A stretch of 64,000 bases of DNA, from NCBI GenBank assembly GCA_008330645.1, contig VLTN01000007.1, positions 62,001 through 126,000 on the forward strand, given 5' to 3'. The translations under genes were made by a program, and so were the position numbers. The notes below the pieces were generated by a model that did not search any database, was not told the DNA's origin, and saw only the letters and a list, made by a program, of their open reading frames with translations. Of this stretch, positions 40,429-51,081 are shown piece by piece (position 1 is the stretch's first letter; the number at the start of each line of letters is the position of its first letter). This stretch comes from Cafeteria roenbergensis (lineage: Eukaryota > Sar > Bigyra > Bicosoecida > Cafeteriaceae).

Positions 40429-42650
40429 ATGCTGGCGAGGGGCGCATCCATCGCATCCAGGGCCGCCCGGCTTGCCGTGAGCTTGCGCCTCTCGCGCCGC
40501 TGGCTGGGCCACGCGAGCGAGGAATTCTTGGTTGTTGCTGGTTGCCCTCGGGATCACAGTCGCCCCCCACCTCGCCCGCTGCGTGGTTGCTCGCCCTCCA
40601 AGGCTTCCCGCTTTCAATCGCAGTCCGCGACGGCCGCCCGTCGGGGCATGGCCATCCGCGCTGTCAACAAGGAGGTCAAGTCTGTGGCGGAGGCGCTCGA
40701 CGGCCTCGAGGACAACATGACCGTGTGAGATCGTGACCCTCCCTCTGCATGTCCCCCCCCCGCCCCCGCCCTACGCCCTCCCGTCTCTCTCCCCGCCCCC
40801 CGCCCCCCGAGCCGCCATAGCCCTCCCCGGCCGCAACGCTGCAGCGTGCCCGCTTGGTTTGCACGCGGGGCGCGAGCCGGCCGCTCCGCCTTGTGCTTGC
40901 AGCGACTCCGACGCGAGCCCTCGTGCGGGGTGCCGCCCGGCCAAGCCCATGCGCCGCTGGCCGGGCAGCAGCTTGGAGGCGGGCGCGATGCGCTCGACGG
41001 CTTGCCCGCGAGCGCGCCCGGCCGGCTGGCTCATCGTCTCCAGTCCGGCCCCACGCGCGCGCGGCTGCCGCGGAACAGCCGATCCCGCGCGCCGTCTTGA
41101 GCGCGGTCGCGACCCCGCCTCGCTCGTCAAACGAGGCGCGGAGGCAACGCGCACTCGTGCAGTGCGGTTTGTCAGGCTTGTTGGCGTCTGGCGCGGCGCC
41201 CTGGTGTCGAGGTTCGGCTCTCGGCGATGTCACCCGAGCGCCTGGCTCCTGCACACCGCTCGCCCGAACCGAAGAACGCAGGCTGGTTGGCGGCTTCGGC
41301 CTCTGCGGCATCCCCGAGAACCTCATTGACGGCCTGCGCGAGCGGGGCACCTCTGGCCTGACCGCCGTGTCCAACAACGCCGGCGTGGACGATTTCGGCC
41401 TGGGTCTGCTGCTGCAGTCCCGCCAGATTAAGCGTATGGTCAGCAGCTACGTGGGCGAGAACAAGGAGTTCGAGCGCCAGTATCTGTCCGGGGAGCTCGA
41501 GGTGGAGCTCACCCCTCAGGGCACGCTGGCGGAGCGCGTGCGCGCCGGGGGCGCCGGAGTGCCGGCCTTCTTCACCGCCACTGCGGCAGGCACCCTCATC
41601 CACGAGGGCGGCTTCCCCATCAAGTTCCGCCCCGGCGGAAAGGAGGTCGAGATCGCGTCCAAGCCCCGCGAGAGCCGGTCATTCGGCGGTCGGGACTACA
41701 TCATGGAGGAGTCCATCACCGGCGACTTTGCCCTCGTCAAGGCCTACGCCGCCGACACGCGTGGTAACCTCATCTTCCGCGGCACGGCCAACAACTTCAA
41801 CGCCGACATGGCCAAGGCTGGCCGCATCACCATCGCCGAGGTGGAGGAGATTGTCGAGCCCGGCGCCATCGCCCCGGGGGACATCCACGTTCCCGGCATC
41901 TACGTCGACCGCGTGTTCAAGTCCCCCGCTGGATCCCTGCAGAAGCGCATCGAGCGCCGCACCGTGCGCCGCACGGAGGACGCCGACGCCTCGGGAGCTC
42001 TGCCAGCGTTCCGCGAGCGCATCGTGCGCCGCGCCGCGCAGGAGCTGCAGGACGGCATGTACGTGAACCTTGGCATCGGGATCCCGACGCTGTGCCCCAA
42101 CTTTGTGCCCAAGGGCGTGACCATTGAGCTGCAGTCCGAGAACGGCCTGCTGGGCATGGGCCCCTACCCCGACGAGGCGGACATCGACCCGGACATGATC
42201 AACGCGGGGAAGGAGACGGTGACGACTCTGCCGGGGTCCTCCCTCTTTTCCTCCTCGGAGTCCTTCGCCATGATCCGCGGCGGCCACGTGGACATCACCA
42301 TCCTCGGGGCGATGCAGGTGGCGTCCAACGGCGACCTCGCCAACTGGATCATCCCCGGCAAGATGGTCAAGGGAATGGGCGGCGCCATGGACCTCGTGGC
42401 CTCTGGGAGCCGCGTCATCGTGACCATGGAGCACTGCGCCAAGGGCGGCGCACCGAAGATCCTCAAGAGCTGCACCCTGCCGCTCACCGGCCGCAGCGTC
42501 GTCGACCGCATCATCACGGAGCTCGCTGTCATTGACGTCACACCGGAGGGCCTCGTCCTCCGCGAGGTGGCCGAGGGCGTCACCGTGGACGAGGTCAAGT
42601 CCAAGACCGAGGCCGACCTCATCGTGCCCGCGGACGTCAAGACTTTTTGA
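40429..42650 (+). CDS. OXCT1: Succinyl-CoA:3-ketoacid CoA-transferase (SCOT), mitochondrial
   Basis: Transfers CoA from succinyl-CoA to acetoacetate in mitochondrial ketone-body use. Exons 40429-40476, 40624-40724 and 41282-42650 give 505 aa (human OXCT1 520). The N-terminus [16 protein letters not shown] is a typical mitochondrial presequence. The A subunit-like half has [18 protein letters not shown] and [19 protein letters not shown]; the B half has [13 protein letters not shown], the catalytic-Glu segment [14 protein letters not shown] (Glu ~336), and [20 protein letters not shown]. The first intron (147 bp) is a multiple of three without stops, so retention would only add 49 residues; strong gtgagc and tcgcag signals favour splicing. 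The 557 bp second intron is the longest in the window. Confidence 0.94.
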
Positions 42651-42832
42651 GCCCAAGCGTGCCCGAGACCCGCGCCCACGACAACGTTCTGCTGCCCCTG
42701 AGCCGCCCCGCACTGCCCGCCCGCCACTCGCCCCGCACCCAGCGAACCCGGCTTTGAACGAGCCAAGCAGTCAAGGGGGCGCCCGGCTGCCGCAGCTGGC
42801 CCCGCCACCGGCAACCGTCGCCAGCCCCCGCC

Positions 42833-42841
42833 TGGCAGAGC
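42833..42841 (+). promoter_or_regulatory. TGGCAGAGC motif upstream of the 42920 gene
   Basis: One mismatch to the nonamer, ending 78 bp before ATG 42920. Confidence 0.4.
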
Positions 42842-42919
42842 CGTGACCAACGGGCGCCACCGCGCGCCGCGCTCACTCGCCAAGTCCGCCTGCGCGCCAA
42901 CAAGGAGGCTACGCCCGCG

Positions 42920-43618
42920 ATGGCGGCCGGCGACATCGAGGACCTCAGGGCGCAGCTCGACGAGGCGCTGCGCTCGCGCTCGGAAATGGCGGCCCTGCTG
43001 GACCAAGGCAAGCACAGAGTCGACAGCGCCGAGGCGCAGTGCGAGGACATGCAGCGGGACCTGGCCGATGCGATGAAGGACGGCGTGCAGGCTCGCTTGC
43101 GAGCGGACGAGCTCGAGACGCGGCTTGCGGCTGAGCGGGCAAGGGCCGACGCCACTGGCAAGGCGCTGGTGAGGGCGCTGCAATCGCAGGCGCAGCTTCG
43201 GCACGCGCTGAGCGAGCTGATCAGGGGCGGCAGCGACGACCTGGCCTTGGACGCGGCAGCGAGCTCGCTGGCGGCAGCCGCGGCACTTGGCGAGCACGTC
43301 GACGACGCAGGGTTCGGCCAAGTCTGGTCCCAGCTCGGCGACCTCCCCAGGACCTTCCCGGAGCTAGCGCGCCAGGCGGGCCTGCTTGCGCGCGACGTCG
43401 ATGCTGCTGCGCGCGCTGCCCGCGACGGGGACTCGTCAAGCGTGCGGCGCGCGGCCGCGGGCGCGATTCGCGTTCTGGCCACCGCGCGGCCGTACATGCG
43501 GCGCGCCGACGACGAGGCCGGCGATCGCGACGCGTCGCTCCGCGAGGCCCACGAAGAGCTGCTCGTCTGCCTGGGCACCGACCAGGCGGAGCTGCGTCGG
43601 TTGCGCGGAGAGGGTTGA
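42920..43618 (+). CDS. Unknown coiled-coil protein
   Basis: Intronless, 232 aa. Residues ~3-95 form a long amphipathic coiled coil (IEDLRAQLDEALRSRSEMAA, ELETRLAAERARADATGKAL); the remainder is helical with a conserved-looking VWSQLGDLPRTFPELARQAG and an acidic end. No catalytic motif or signal peptide. It lies between SCOT and the reductase with normal codon use and an upstream TGGCAGAGC, so it is probably a real gene. Homology not recognised. Confidence 0.6.
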   Translation: MAAGDIEDLRAQLDEALRSRSEMAALLDQGKHRVDSAEAQCEDMQRDLADAMKDGVQARLRADELETRLAAERARADATGKALVRALQSQAQLRHALSELIRGGSDDLALDAAASSLAAAAALGEHVDDAGFGQVWSQLGDLPRTFPELARQAGLLARDVDAAARAARDGDSSSVRRAAAGAIRVLATARPYMRRADDEAGDRDASLREAHEELLVCLGTDQAELRRLRGEG

Positions 43619-43795
43619 GCCCGACTGCTGTCTCCAGAGGCGAGACTCGGCCGTGGCGCTCTCGCGTGGGCCATACCGCGTGGGGGGGCTGATGCAGTTG
43701 GGCCGCGCGGAGGCTGCCAGGAGGCCACACACGCAAGAAATCTGCCGCTGGGCGCGCGCCGCGTCTGCCGGGGCTCTGCGCGCAGCTCCGGCCGC

Positions 43796-45844
43796 TCAGC
43801 GGCGCGCATGCGCGGGGGTGAGCTCGCTAACGTCCGTCTCCACCACGGGCATGGCCGCTCGCGGGCCTGACCCCGTGAAGCGCCCGTCGGGCGTTTTGTC
43901 GGGGATGTGCCCGCCGCGGATGCCGCTGGCCACGGTCTCAAGGACGGACGCGTGGGTGTCACGGAGGCGCATTCCGAGAACGCGCTCCGTCTGCGCGCAA
44001 CACATGGGCTCGGCAAGGGCGCGAAGGGCATGGATCGGCTCGCAGGGCTGGTGGAGCGAGGCTCGGGCGCGGGCCTGGATGGCTGAGGGCGCGCAGCGCT
44101 GGTTTGACGGCAGAGCCGGGTAGGTCTCACTTCCGAAGCGTCCACGCGGAAGCGCTGTCCAAGGTCCGGCGCCATGAGGGCCGCGTCGGAGCTGAACCAC
44201 GCCAGCGCCCGCACGAGCCAGCTGGGCAGCTGCATGGACGTCACGTTGGTGTAGCCGAGCGGCGCAAACTCGTCCTTGATCGTCCGGGAAATCTCGCCAA
44301 GCGACAGCTGCGGCGGGAACGAGGGGAGCCGCAGAGCGGGGGCGAAAGGGGCAGAGCCTTGGCGAGGCGGAGGTCGCAGGGGCGAGGCATTGACGAGGCC
44401 GGCCGAGAGTGCCGACAGGCGGCAGCCGCTGGGGGTGCTGTTCCGGCGCACGCCCGACTCACCTCAGTGGAGCCAAGGATGAACCGCTTGCCCGGCGCCT
44501 CGGCGTTGATCATGGCGCGCACGTGCGCCTCAGCCACATCGCGCACATCCACAGTGTTCATGAACACGTCGACGAGGCCGGGCATTTCTCCGAGAATGAT
44601 CTGCTTGACCAGGTCCAGGCTGGCACACGAGGCGCTCGAGAGCATCGGGCCCTGGACCAGGCTCGGGTTGATAGTCGCGAACTCGAGCTTGCGCCCCTCG
44701 GGCTGCGCCTTGACGACGTCCCATGCTGCGTGATGCAAGTGCGACGCAATGGAAGCGTCGCGATGGAAGCCTCAGCACGGAAGCCTCAGTACGGGGCGCG
44801 CCACACAGGGAACGCAGCGCCGCACACCAACAGGCTGTGGACTGGCAACACCGACGGCAAAACTCACCTGCCCGCTCCGCGCGCGTCTTGCTCTCCACGT
44901 ACGCCCCGACCCCCGGAGCGTCCGCGTCGGTCCAGTCCGCGGGCGTCCACACCTTGGAGCCCATGCCCTCCTTGTGGCCGTAGGCGATGGCCGCGCAGGA
45001 GGAGGTGAGAACGGCACGCTTCACTGAGGGCGTGGAGACGCACGCCTGGATCACCGACGTGGCGCCTGCGGATCTCACAACAGTCGGGAATCGGAGAGTC
45101 TGTCTCAGTTGCGACAAACACCATCATCCCCTTCCAAACACCCTGCCAGCTTTCCGACAGTCGGCCAGCTTTCCGACACCCTGCCAGCCAGCTTTCCGAC
45201 AGGCTGCCAGCTTTCCGACAGACTGCCAGCCAGCTTTCCGACAGGCTGCCAGCTTTCCGACAGACTGCCAGCCAGCTTTCCGACAGGCTGCCAGCTTTCC
45301 GACAGACTGCCAGCCAGCTTTCCGACAGGCTGCCAGCTTTCCGACAGACTGCTTTCCGACAGACTGCTTTCCGACAGGCTGCTTTCCGACAGGCTGCTTT
45401 CCGACAGACTGCTGTCCGACAGCCGGCCTGCTTTCCGACCCACGCCCTTGGCCTGAGGCGTCCACGGCGCGCGGGAAGCCACCACCCGGGCCAGACGCTT
45501 GCACACTCACCCTGGACAGCAGGCTCGATGAGCTCGCTCTTGTGCTTCGGGGCTGCCAACGGGAAAGGCGAGGCCGTGTGCAGCACGTAGTCGCACCCGG
45601 CCACGATGGGCTTCCAGTCCTCGGCCGGCTGAAGCAAGTCGGCCTTGACGAGCTCCAGGCGGTCCGCGGCGCCCGGGAGCGAGCGGAGGGGCGCCGTCTT
45701 CAGCGCATCGTCCGGGTTGCGAACTGTGCCACGGACCCGCCAGCCAGCCTTGAGCAGGATGCCAGTGATGTGCACAGCAATGTAGCCGGAGGCCCCGGTC
45801 ACGAGCACGAGTGGAGCAGCCGTCGCTGCTGCAGCTGCGGCCAT
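43796..45844 (-). CDS. Extended SDR: cinnamoyl-CoA / dihydroflavonol-4-reductase-like oxidoreductase
   Basis: NAD(P)-dependent short-chain reductase of the DFR/CCR/HSD family. Five exons: 45844-45511, 45065-44868, 44725-44463, 44307-44131 and 43990-43796; all joins keep frame, 388 aa. Nucleotide-binding motif VTGASGYIAVHI (~13-24), then RNPDDALKTAPL, DYVLHTASPF, and the family segment VKRAVLTSSCAAIAYG. Catalytic YxxxK is YVESK in GAYVESKTRAERAAWD. Later landmarks: EFATINPSLVQGPML, VDVRDVAEAHVRAM, GKRFILGSTE and a C-terminal TERVLGMRLRDTHASVLET. Substrate cannot be read from sequence. Intron 1 (445 bp) holds a large minisatellite. Confidence 0.88.
45127..45440. repeat. Minisatellite in reductase intron 1
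   Basis: About 300 bp built on a ~20 bp core (ctttccgacaggctgccag) with a higher-order ~42 bp period (core plus ccag spacer) in the first two thirds and shorter cores at the end. Wholly intronic. Long stop-free frames occur on both strands only because of the repeat. Confidence 0.9.
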
Positions 45845-46198
45845 TGCTCTTGCGCTCGAGTGTTGTTGCCTGGGTCAACCGGCACAGATGCGCCAGAACA
45901 CTTGCGAGTGATTTGCGCGCCGGCTCTGCGGAGATTTGCTTTCGCGGACTGCGTCAGACTCTGGCTGCGTTGCGAGCGCAACTGCAAGGCTTGGGGCCTC
46001 AGGGCGGGGACCAAGCTGCACTTCTCAACCCACACACGCGCCATGCTCGACGCACGCGCCGGCACGGTCCCGTCGCATGCCGCGCATTCCCGCTGGCAAT
46101 TGTCTCTGCTCTGCGCGCATTCCGCCTGCCCTGCTGCAGTCCCCCACTCCGTGCGCCCCAATGCCCCCTCCCCCCCCCCCACACACACACCTCGCCGC
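45845..46198. other. 354 bp interval between reductase and FAM194-domain gene
   Basis: No gene seen. Contains GCTCTGCGG at 45923-45931 near the reductase start and a C-run plus CA repeat (46169-46191) just past the FAM194 gene's stop; on that gene's transcript strand this is a GU- then G-rich tract. Confidence 0.5.
45923..45931 (-). promoter_or_regulatory. CCGCAGAGC motif upstream of the reductase
   Basis: One mismatch to CGGCAGAGC on the gene's own strand, 78 bp before ATG 45844. Confidence 0.4.
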
Positions 46199-49100
46199 TC
46201 AAGCGGTGAGGCGGGTGCCGCGCACAACAGTTTCCGAGGCCGGGAGCATCACCGCGTCCGTGCAGGGTTTGGCCCGGCCCATGCTGGCGTCCTGCCGCAG
46301 CGTCACGAGGCGCTCGAGCAGGTCGTTGTGCGTCAGCCCGAGGTGCGCGCCGTCGCCTTCGCCCTGCGCGCCGGCCAGCTGCCCGGGCAGCAGCAGTCCC
46401 GCCCCGCCGGCGCCTGCGCGCTGCTGCGCCTTGGCCGACGCCGCAAGCCGGCTGGCCCCGGCGGCCTCGCCCCTCGCGTGAAGGCACTGCCTCCACATGG
46501 CCGACAGCGCAGCGAGCGATGCCGGCTTGATGGGCGCGACCACTGCGACGGACGCCGCCCCCCCCAGCAGGTGCGCGTCGCCGGCACCCACCACGACGCC
46601 GGTGCGTGGGCAGGCCCAGGCCTCCGCGCCCACAGGGGACGACGTCGTCGCGCGCGCCGGGCTCACCGGAAGCACTGCGGGGGCCTGGCCAGGAAGGACC
46701 GACCCCCGGGGCAGCACGCTCACGACCAGCGACCGCCCGCACAGCCGGGGCGTCACACCCCCCGTGCCGCCGCACGCTCCGCCCGCCGACGCGCCCGCCC
46801 GCCCCACCGCGGCTGCGATCCGCTGGGCTTCCCGCGGGCCCGCTGCCGCCGCGACCAGCACCAGCGCAAAGTCGTCCGGCATCTGCGCCGACGCCTGCGT
46901 GCCAGGAGGCAGCGCGGCGCTCCCCCTTGACACGTCGGCCGAGCGTTTCGCCGCGTCAGCCGCCTCCCTCAGCCGCAGCTGCGCTTCCTCGGCGAGCCCC
47001 ACGACGCCGGGCTGGCCCGCAAACACAGCGGCAGAGCTCCCCTCCCCGGCAGAGCCCTCCTCAGCCGCGCGGCCTCGTAGACGCTCCGCCTGGCTGGCAG
47101 CTTGCGCGTCGTACCGCCCGGACGCGAGGGCCCAGCTCCAGCGGCCGGCCCTTAGCACGCGCTCGGTGGCGCGCTGCGCCGCTGCCGACGGCTCCACCAG
47201 CAGCACGTTGCACGGCCTGTCGCTGGTGGGGACGCGCACCACTGTGGCGCCTCCCATCGTCCCGCGGAAGACGAGCCGGCCCCGCCAGAAGGCCAGCAGC
47301 ATGGGGAGGGAGCGCACCCCGAACCGCCGGGCGACCCATTCGCCCTGCTCCTCCATGCGCACGCGACGCAGCAGCAGCGGGCTCTGCCGGCCGTCCCCTC
47401 CCACGCCGCTGACGCCCGCCTGGTGGGCCTCTGCCGCCCACTTGGCCCGCTGCGCCTCGGAGAGCAGTGCGTCGCTCGCAAAGTCGCTCGAGTGCGGGTA
47501 GAGCCGGCGAAGGGTGGCCTGCAGGCCGCGGAGGGTGCGGCTGAGCGCCCGGCTGGCCGCCTCCTCCCCGCGCAGGCACGCCATCACAATGAGCTGGTCA
47601 GGCGCGGCAGAGCCGGCCGATTCGATCCAGGCGTCGAGGGCCGGCCCGGACGGGGTGCTCGGCACGGGAATGGCCGTGGCGTCGGCGTAGGCTGCGGCGC
47701 TGGGCCCGCTGTCCGCGTACCGGCCGGACGCCGCGGCCAGGGCTCCTGCTCTGGGCAGGGCCGGGTGGATGGCGCGGAGGCGGTGCTTGGTCTCGACGTC
47801 GTTCAGCCACTTCCCACCGCACAGGCTGGCCCCAGCGGCGCCGCCGTACCCGTCGACGTCTCCGCCCCCGCCGCCCATGTTCGACCCCGTGGCGCCCAGC
47901 CCGGACGCCCCCATGCCGGCGGTTGCGCCCAGCCCCCGCCCCCCCATCGTGCTGCTCGCCGACTCGCTCTGCGCCCTCGCCAGGCGGATGGACTGCCCCC
48001 ACGTGCGGTCCAGCGCATCCGCCACGTCGTCCGAGAGGCCCTCCGCAGCGCCGAAACCAGCCGACGGCAACCCCGCCATCGTGCTGGCAAGGCTACCAGC
48101 GCCACCGCCGCCAGCGCCAGCGCCAGCCTGGCCGGCGCGCCTGCCCAGAGAGCCCCCCCCGCCAGCTACAGCAGCAGGCGCTGTGGCGCCGAGCTGCCTG
48201 CGCCCCCCGCCCCGGCCGCCCGCCCCCCTCGCTCTGGCGCCGTGGATCCCCGTCGTCAGCCCCAGCTCTGCCGCCAGCCGGCCCCGCGTGGCCGCCGCCT
48301 CCGCCTCGAAGCCTGCGGCAGCCGCTGCGATGGCCCTGTCCACCGCCTCAGCCGGCAGAGCCGCCACCCCGCCGCGGGAAGGCACCCCCTTGAGCAGCTC
48401 TGCCGTGAGGGAGTCGGCCGCCGGGACGACGGGCAGCGCTCCCGTGGCCAGCCCCATGAGGCGGGGCACTTCGCGCAGCGTCTGAGCGTGGGCCGCCTCC
48501 TTCCATCCGGGCTCCAGGTACGGGGCCTTGGCGTCGGGCCCGCCCGCGGCGCGGCTCCTGACGCCCGCCATGGCGTCGTCGAGGTCGCTGACGAGGGAGG
48601 CGAGGGCGGCGTTGCGGAACCCGGAGGCGGGCTTGCGGCGCGCCGAGGGGCCCGAGGAGGCGGCGCGGCGGGCGAGGGGCACCCGGTGGCTCGTGTCCGG
48701 CACGCGGCGGCCGCGCACGACCGGGTCGGAGCCGGTGGTGGCGAGGTCCGTGTAGGCCGTGCCCGGGGGCCGCCGGAGGACCTCGGAGACGTCGACGGTG
48801 AGGCTGACGCCGGAAGCTGCAAAGGCGACGGAGCACTCGCGGCGCGAGACGAATCGAAACGTGAGCGACGGTGTCAAGGGGATGGTGACGGGCGCGGACG
48901 GGGGACGGCCGGCGGATTGCTTCGCCGGGTCCCACCGCCAGTGGGCGTCCAGCGAGGCGCCGGTGGAGGGGTCCTTGACCTCCCCGTGCATGCCCGTGAG
49001 CGTGGCCCCGTCTGCGGAAAAGAGGGCCTTCCGAAAGGGCGCGGCCGCCTCCGCCGGCATGTTGCACACTGCAAAGCCTTCCAGGTGCTCGTTCATGGCG

Positions 49101-49666
49101 CAAACCACGGGCCCGCTGGCGGCGCGCCGCGAGGAACCGCCGCTGGCGTGCGGCATCTCCGCGGCGGTGCGCGGCGGCAGACCGGAGGTGTCGCGCAGCC
49201 GCTGCCTCCGGCGCGGCCCCCCCGCGCCGCCGTCCTGCGACGGGTCCCGCAGCCGGCGAGGGTCGTCGAAGAAGACGAAGCGGCGCTGGTACGACGACAC
49301 AGCCGAGACGGACGCCGCCAGGAACTGCTTGCCGCCGGGATCAGAGGGGTAGCTGCGCAGGAAACGGCAAGCGGCGGCCGGCGACGCGCGGCTCGTGGCG
49401 CCTGGCGCGAGCAAGCGCGGCTCCCAGCCGCGTGGCCCGCAGCCCCGCCCCACCACGAAGGCCGGCCCTCGGTCCTGCGGGCCCAGGCGCCGTGCCAGGC
49501 GGCGCCCGCGGAGCGGTGCGTTGCGCCGAGGCGCCGCCACTTGGCGCGCTCACGGGCGGGCACGAGCTCACAAGATGAAGCCCTCGCCCTGGGAGTTGAG
49601 GCGCACCGCCGGGGACCCGGACGGGTAGTCCAGGCGCCGCGGGAGGCCCCGCATTGGGTCGGCCAT
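46199..49666 (-). CDS. FAM194-domain protein with thioredoxin-like and receiver-like modules
   Basis: Exon 1 49666-49572, intron 219 bp, exon 2 49352-46199; 1082 aa (an in-frame ATG at 49687 would add seven residues). The join makes DYPSGSPAVRLNSQGEGFIF then YPSDPGGKQF, matching the FAM194 (ERICH6/C3orf20) pattern of a YPSG opening, KALFSADGATLTGMHGEV, then AHWRWDP and SLTFRFVSRRECSVAF (~14-226). A Gly/Ala linker follows. At ~612-735 a thioredoxin-like fold is suggested by DQLIVMACLRG, WVARRFGVRSLPMLLAFWRG and RLVFRGTMGG (cis-Pro context; no CxxC). At ~747-990 a degenerate response-regulator receiver is suggested by CNVLLVEPSAAAQRATERVL, DDFALVLVAA and VVAPIKPASLAALSAMWRQC. FAM194 proteins occur mainly in ciliated organisms, so a flagellar role is inferred. 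Domain calls 2 and 3 are by eye. Confidence 0.72.
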
Positions 49667-49716
49667 GGCCGCGCTGTGAGCCAACATTTGCGCGCAACTA
49701 ATACCGCGCTCGGGCC

Positions 49717-49725
49717 CGGCAGAGC
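49717..49725 (+). promoter_or_regulatory. CGGCAGAGC motif between FAM194 gene and saposin-like gene
   Basis: Exact nonamer in the 166 bp divergent interval: 50 bp from the FAM194-gene ATG (49666) and 107 bp from the saposin-like ATG (49833). Confidence 0.5.
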
Positions 49726-49832
49726 CGCTCGCGAGCGATGAGCCGCAAGCCGCTGCGCCCGGCCGGCAGCCCCCGGCGGAGCACGCACCGCGCCCCACCC
49801 CCGCGAAAGGAGAGAAGGAACCGCGCGGGAGC

Positions 49833-50600
49833 ATGCTCGCGGTGCTCGCCCTTGCCGCGGCGGCCCTCGTGGCCCCGGCCGCTGCTCACGCAGCCGGCTT
49901 CCACAGCCTTGCCTCGGACGCGCTCATCGAGCAGGTCCACCAGACCCAGAACGACACCGACCTGGTACTGCTGCAGACCCAGGCGTCCGTCTCCGCGCAG
50001 CGGGTGCAGGGGTACTGCGAGATCTGCGTGCGGATGATCCAGATGAAGCAGCGCTTCCAGCCGGACGTGTGCTCCGGCCTGACCGACAACTTTTTCATCA
50101 CTGTGAGCCTTCCCAGCGCCGCGGCCACGGGCGCGCGAGGCGCGTGTTGGCGCGCCCGCGCTGTCGCCGCCGTCGAGGCAGGGGCTCCGTGCGCCTGGCC
50201 TGCCCAGTGCAGCAGCTGCCATTGTCGCTGCCTGTGTGCGCCCTCCCCCTCGCCCTGGCGCGACCCTTGCCTCCCGCCACCTCCCGCCCTCCGGTGCCGC
50301 CCCGCGCAGTGCGTGAAGAACCTCGAGTCCATCATCAAGGCCGACCGCGCCGTGTCGTACTGGCACAACGTGGGCTGCGTGCACCTCGACGCGGCCGGCC
50401 CGGAGGCCGTCAAGCCCTGCCCCGCGCACGTCATCTGCGGCTGGACGCCTAACATCTTCGGGCAGCGCATCCGCGCCGACGGCGAGACCATGGGCCAGCT
50501 GGCGCCGCTCTGCCCCCGAGACACCAACTTCGTCCCGCGCGTTCCCCGCACCGACGCCCCGGCAGAGCTGCCCTTCGACTTCAGCAAGCTCAGCAAGTGA
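49833..50600 (+). CDS. Secreted saposin B-like protein
   Basis: Exon 1 49833-50102 and exon 2 50310-50600 (intron 207 bp, gtgagc...gcgcag, phase 0) give 186 aa. Signal peptide MLAVLALAAAALVAPAAAHA. The following region has saposin-type cysteine spacing and helices: YCEICVRMIQMKQRFQPDVC, then after the join CVKNLESIIKADRAVSYWHN, VGCVHLD and PCPAHVICGW. Such proteins act in lysosomes or outside the cell on lipids or membranes. The intron is a multiple of three without stops, so an unspliced 255-residue reading is possible, but the extra 69 residues are Pro/Cys-rich and split the saposin helices. The C-terminal 50 residues are unlike the family. Confidence 0.75.
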   Translation: MLAVLALAAAALVAPAAAHAAGFHSLASDALIEQVHQTQNDTDLVLLQTQASVSAQRVQGYCEICVRMIQMKQRFQPDVCSGLTDNFFITVSLPSAAATGARGACWRARAVAAVEAGAPCAWPAQCSSCHCRCLCAPSPSPWRDPCLPPPPALRCRPAQCVKNLESIIKADRAVSYWHNVGCVHLDAAGPEAVKPCPAHVICGWTPNIFGQRIRADGETMGQLAPLCPRDTNFVPRVPRTDAPAELPFDFSKLSK

Positions 50601-51081
50601 GCGGCGCGCGCCCGCCTGCTGGCAGACCCTTCCCTCCTCCCAGCGGAGGGGCGGGGGCGGGGGGAGGCGATCTCTCGAGCCTCGCCGGCACGTCGAGCGG
50701 CCGGCCCAGTCAGGGAGAGGGGAGCGGGGTGCGCGCAGCGGCGCGTTGCGCCGACCCTGCGTGCGTGTGTGCGAGTGCATGTGTCTGTCTGTCCGTTGCA
50801 ATGTGATGCGCGTCCATCCAGCTCACCGAAGTGGACTTGCGTGCCTGGGCTTTGCCGCCCCCCCCTACGCCGCACGAAGACGGCTCGCGAACGCGCGAGC
50901 GGCGCACTTTTGTTATTCATCCTTCAACTACGCACACAATTACAAGAAGAGGTCATACGCTGAGTCGAGCCGCGGCGACGGCCGTCCAGCGCAAGGCTTT
51001 CTTGGAGGCGGGGAAGCGGGGGGAGCGAGGGGGGGGGAGAGAGAGGCAGGGGCAGCTAGCCTCGCCAGCGCACGTGAAGCG
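50601..51081. other. 481 bp convergent interval saposin-like / TIM17-like
   Basis: No gene seen. Contains a GT-rich stretch at about 50757-50795 and a purine-rich G-tract near 51010-51045. Confidence 0.5.

Noticed and set aside
44987-46930. 647-residue plus-strand frame through the reductase locus (PTDCQPAFRQ repeats)
   Set aside because: It is the translation of an intronic minisatellite plus antisense of the reductase exons.
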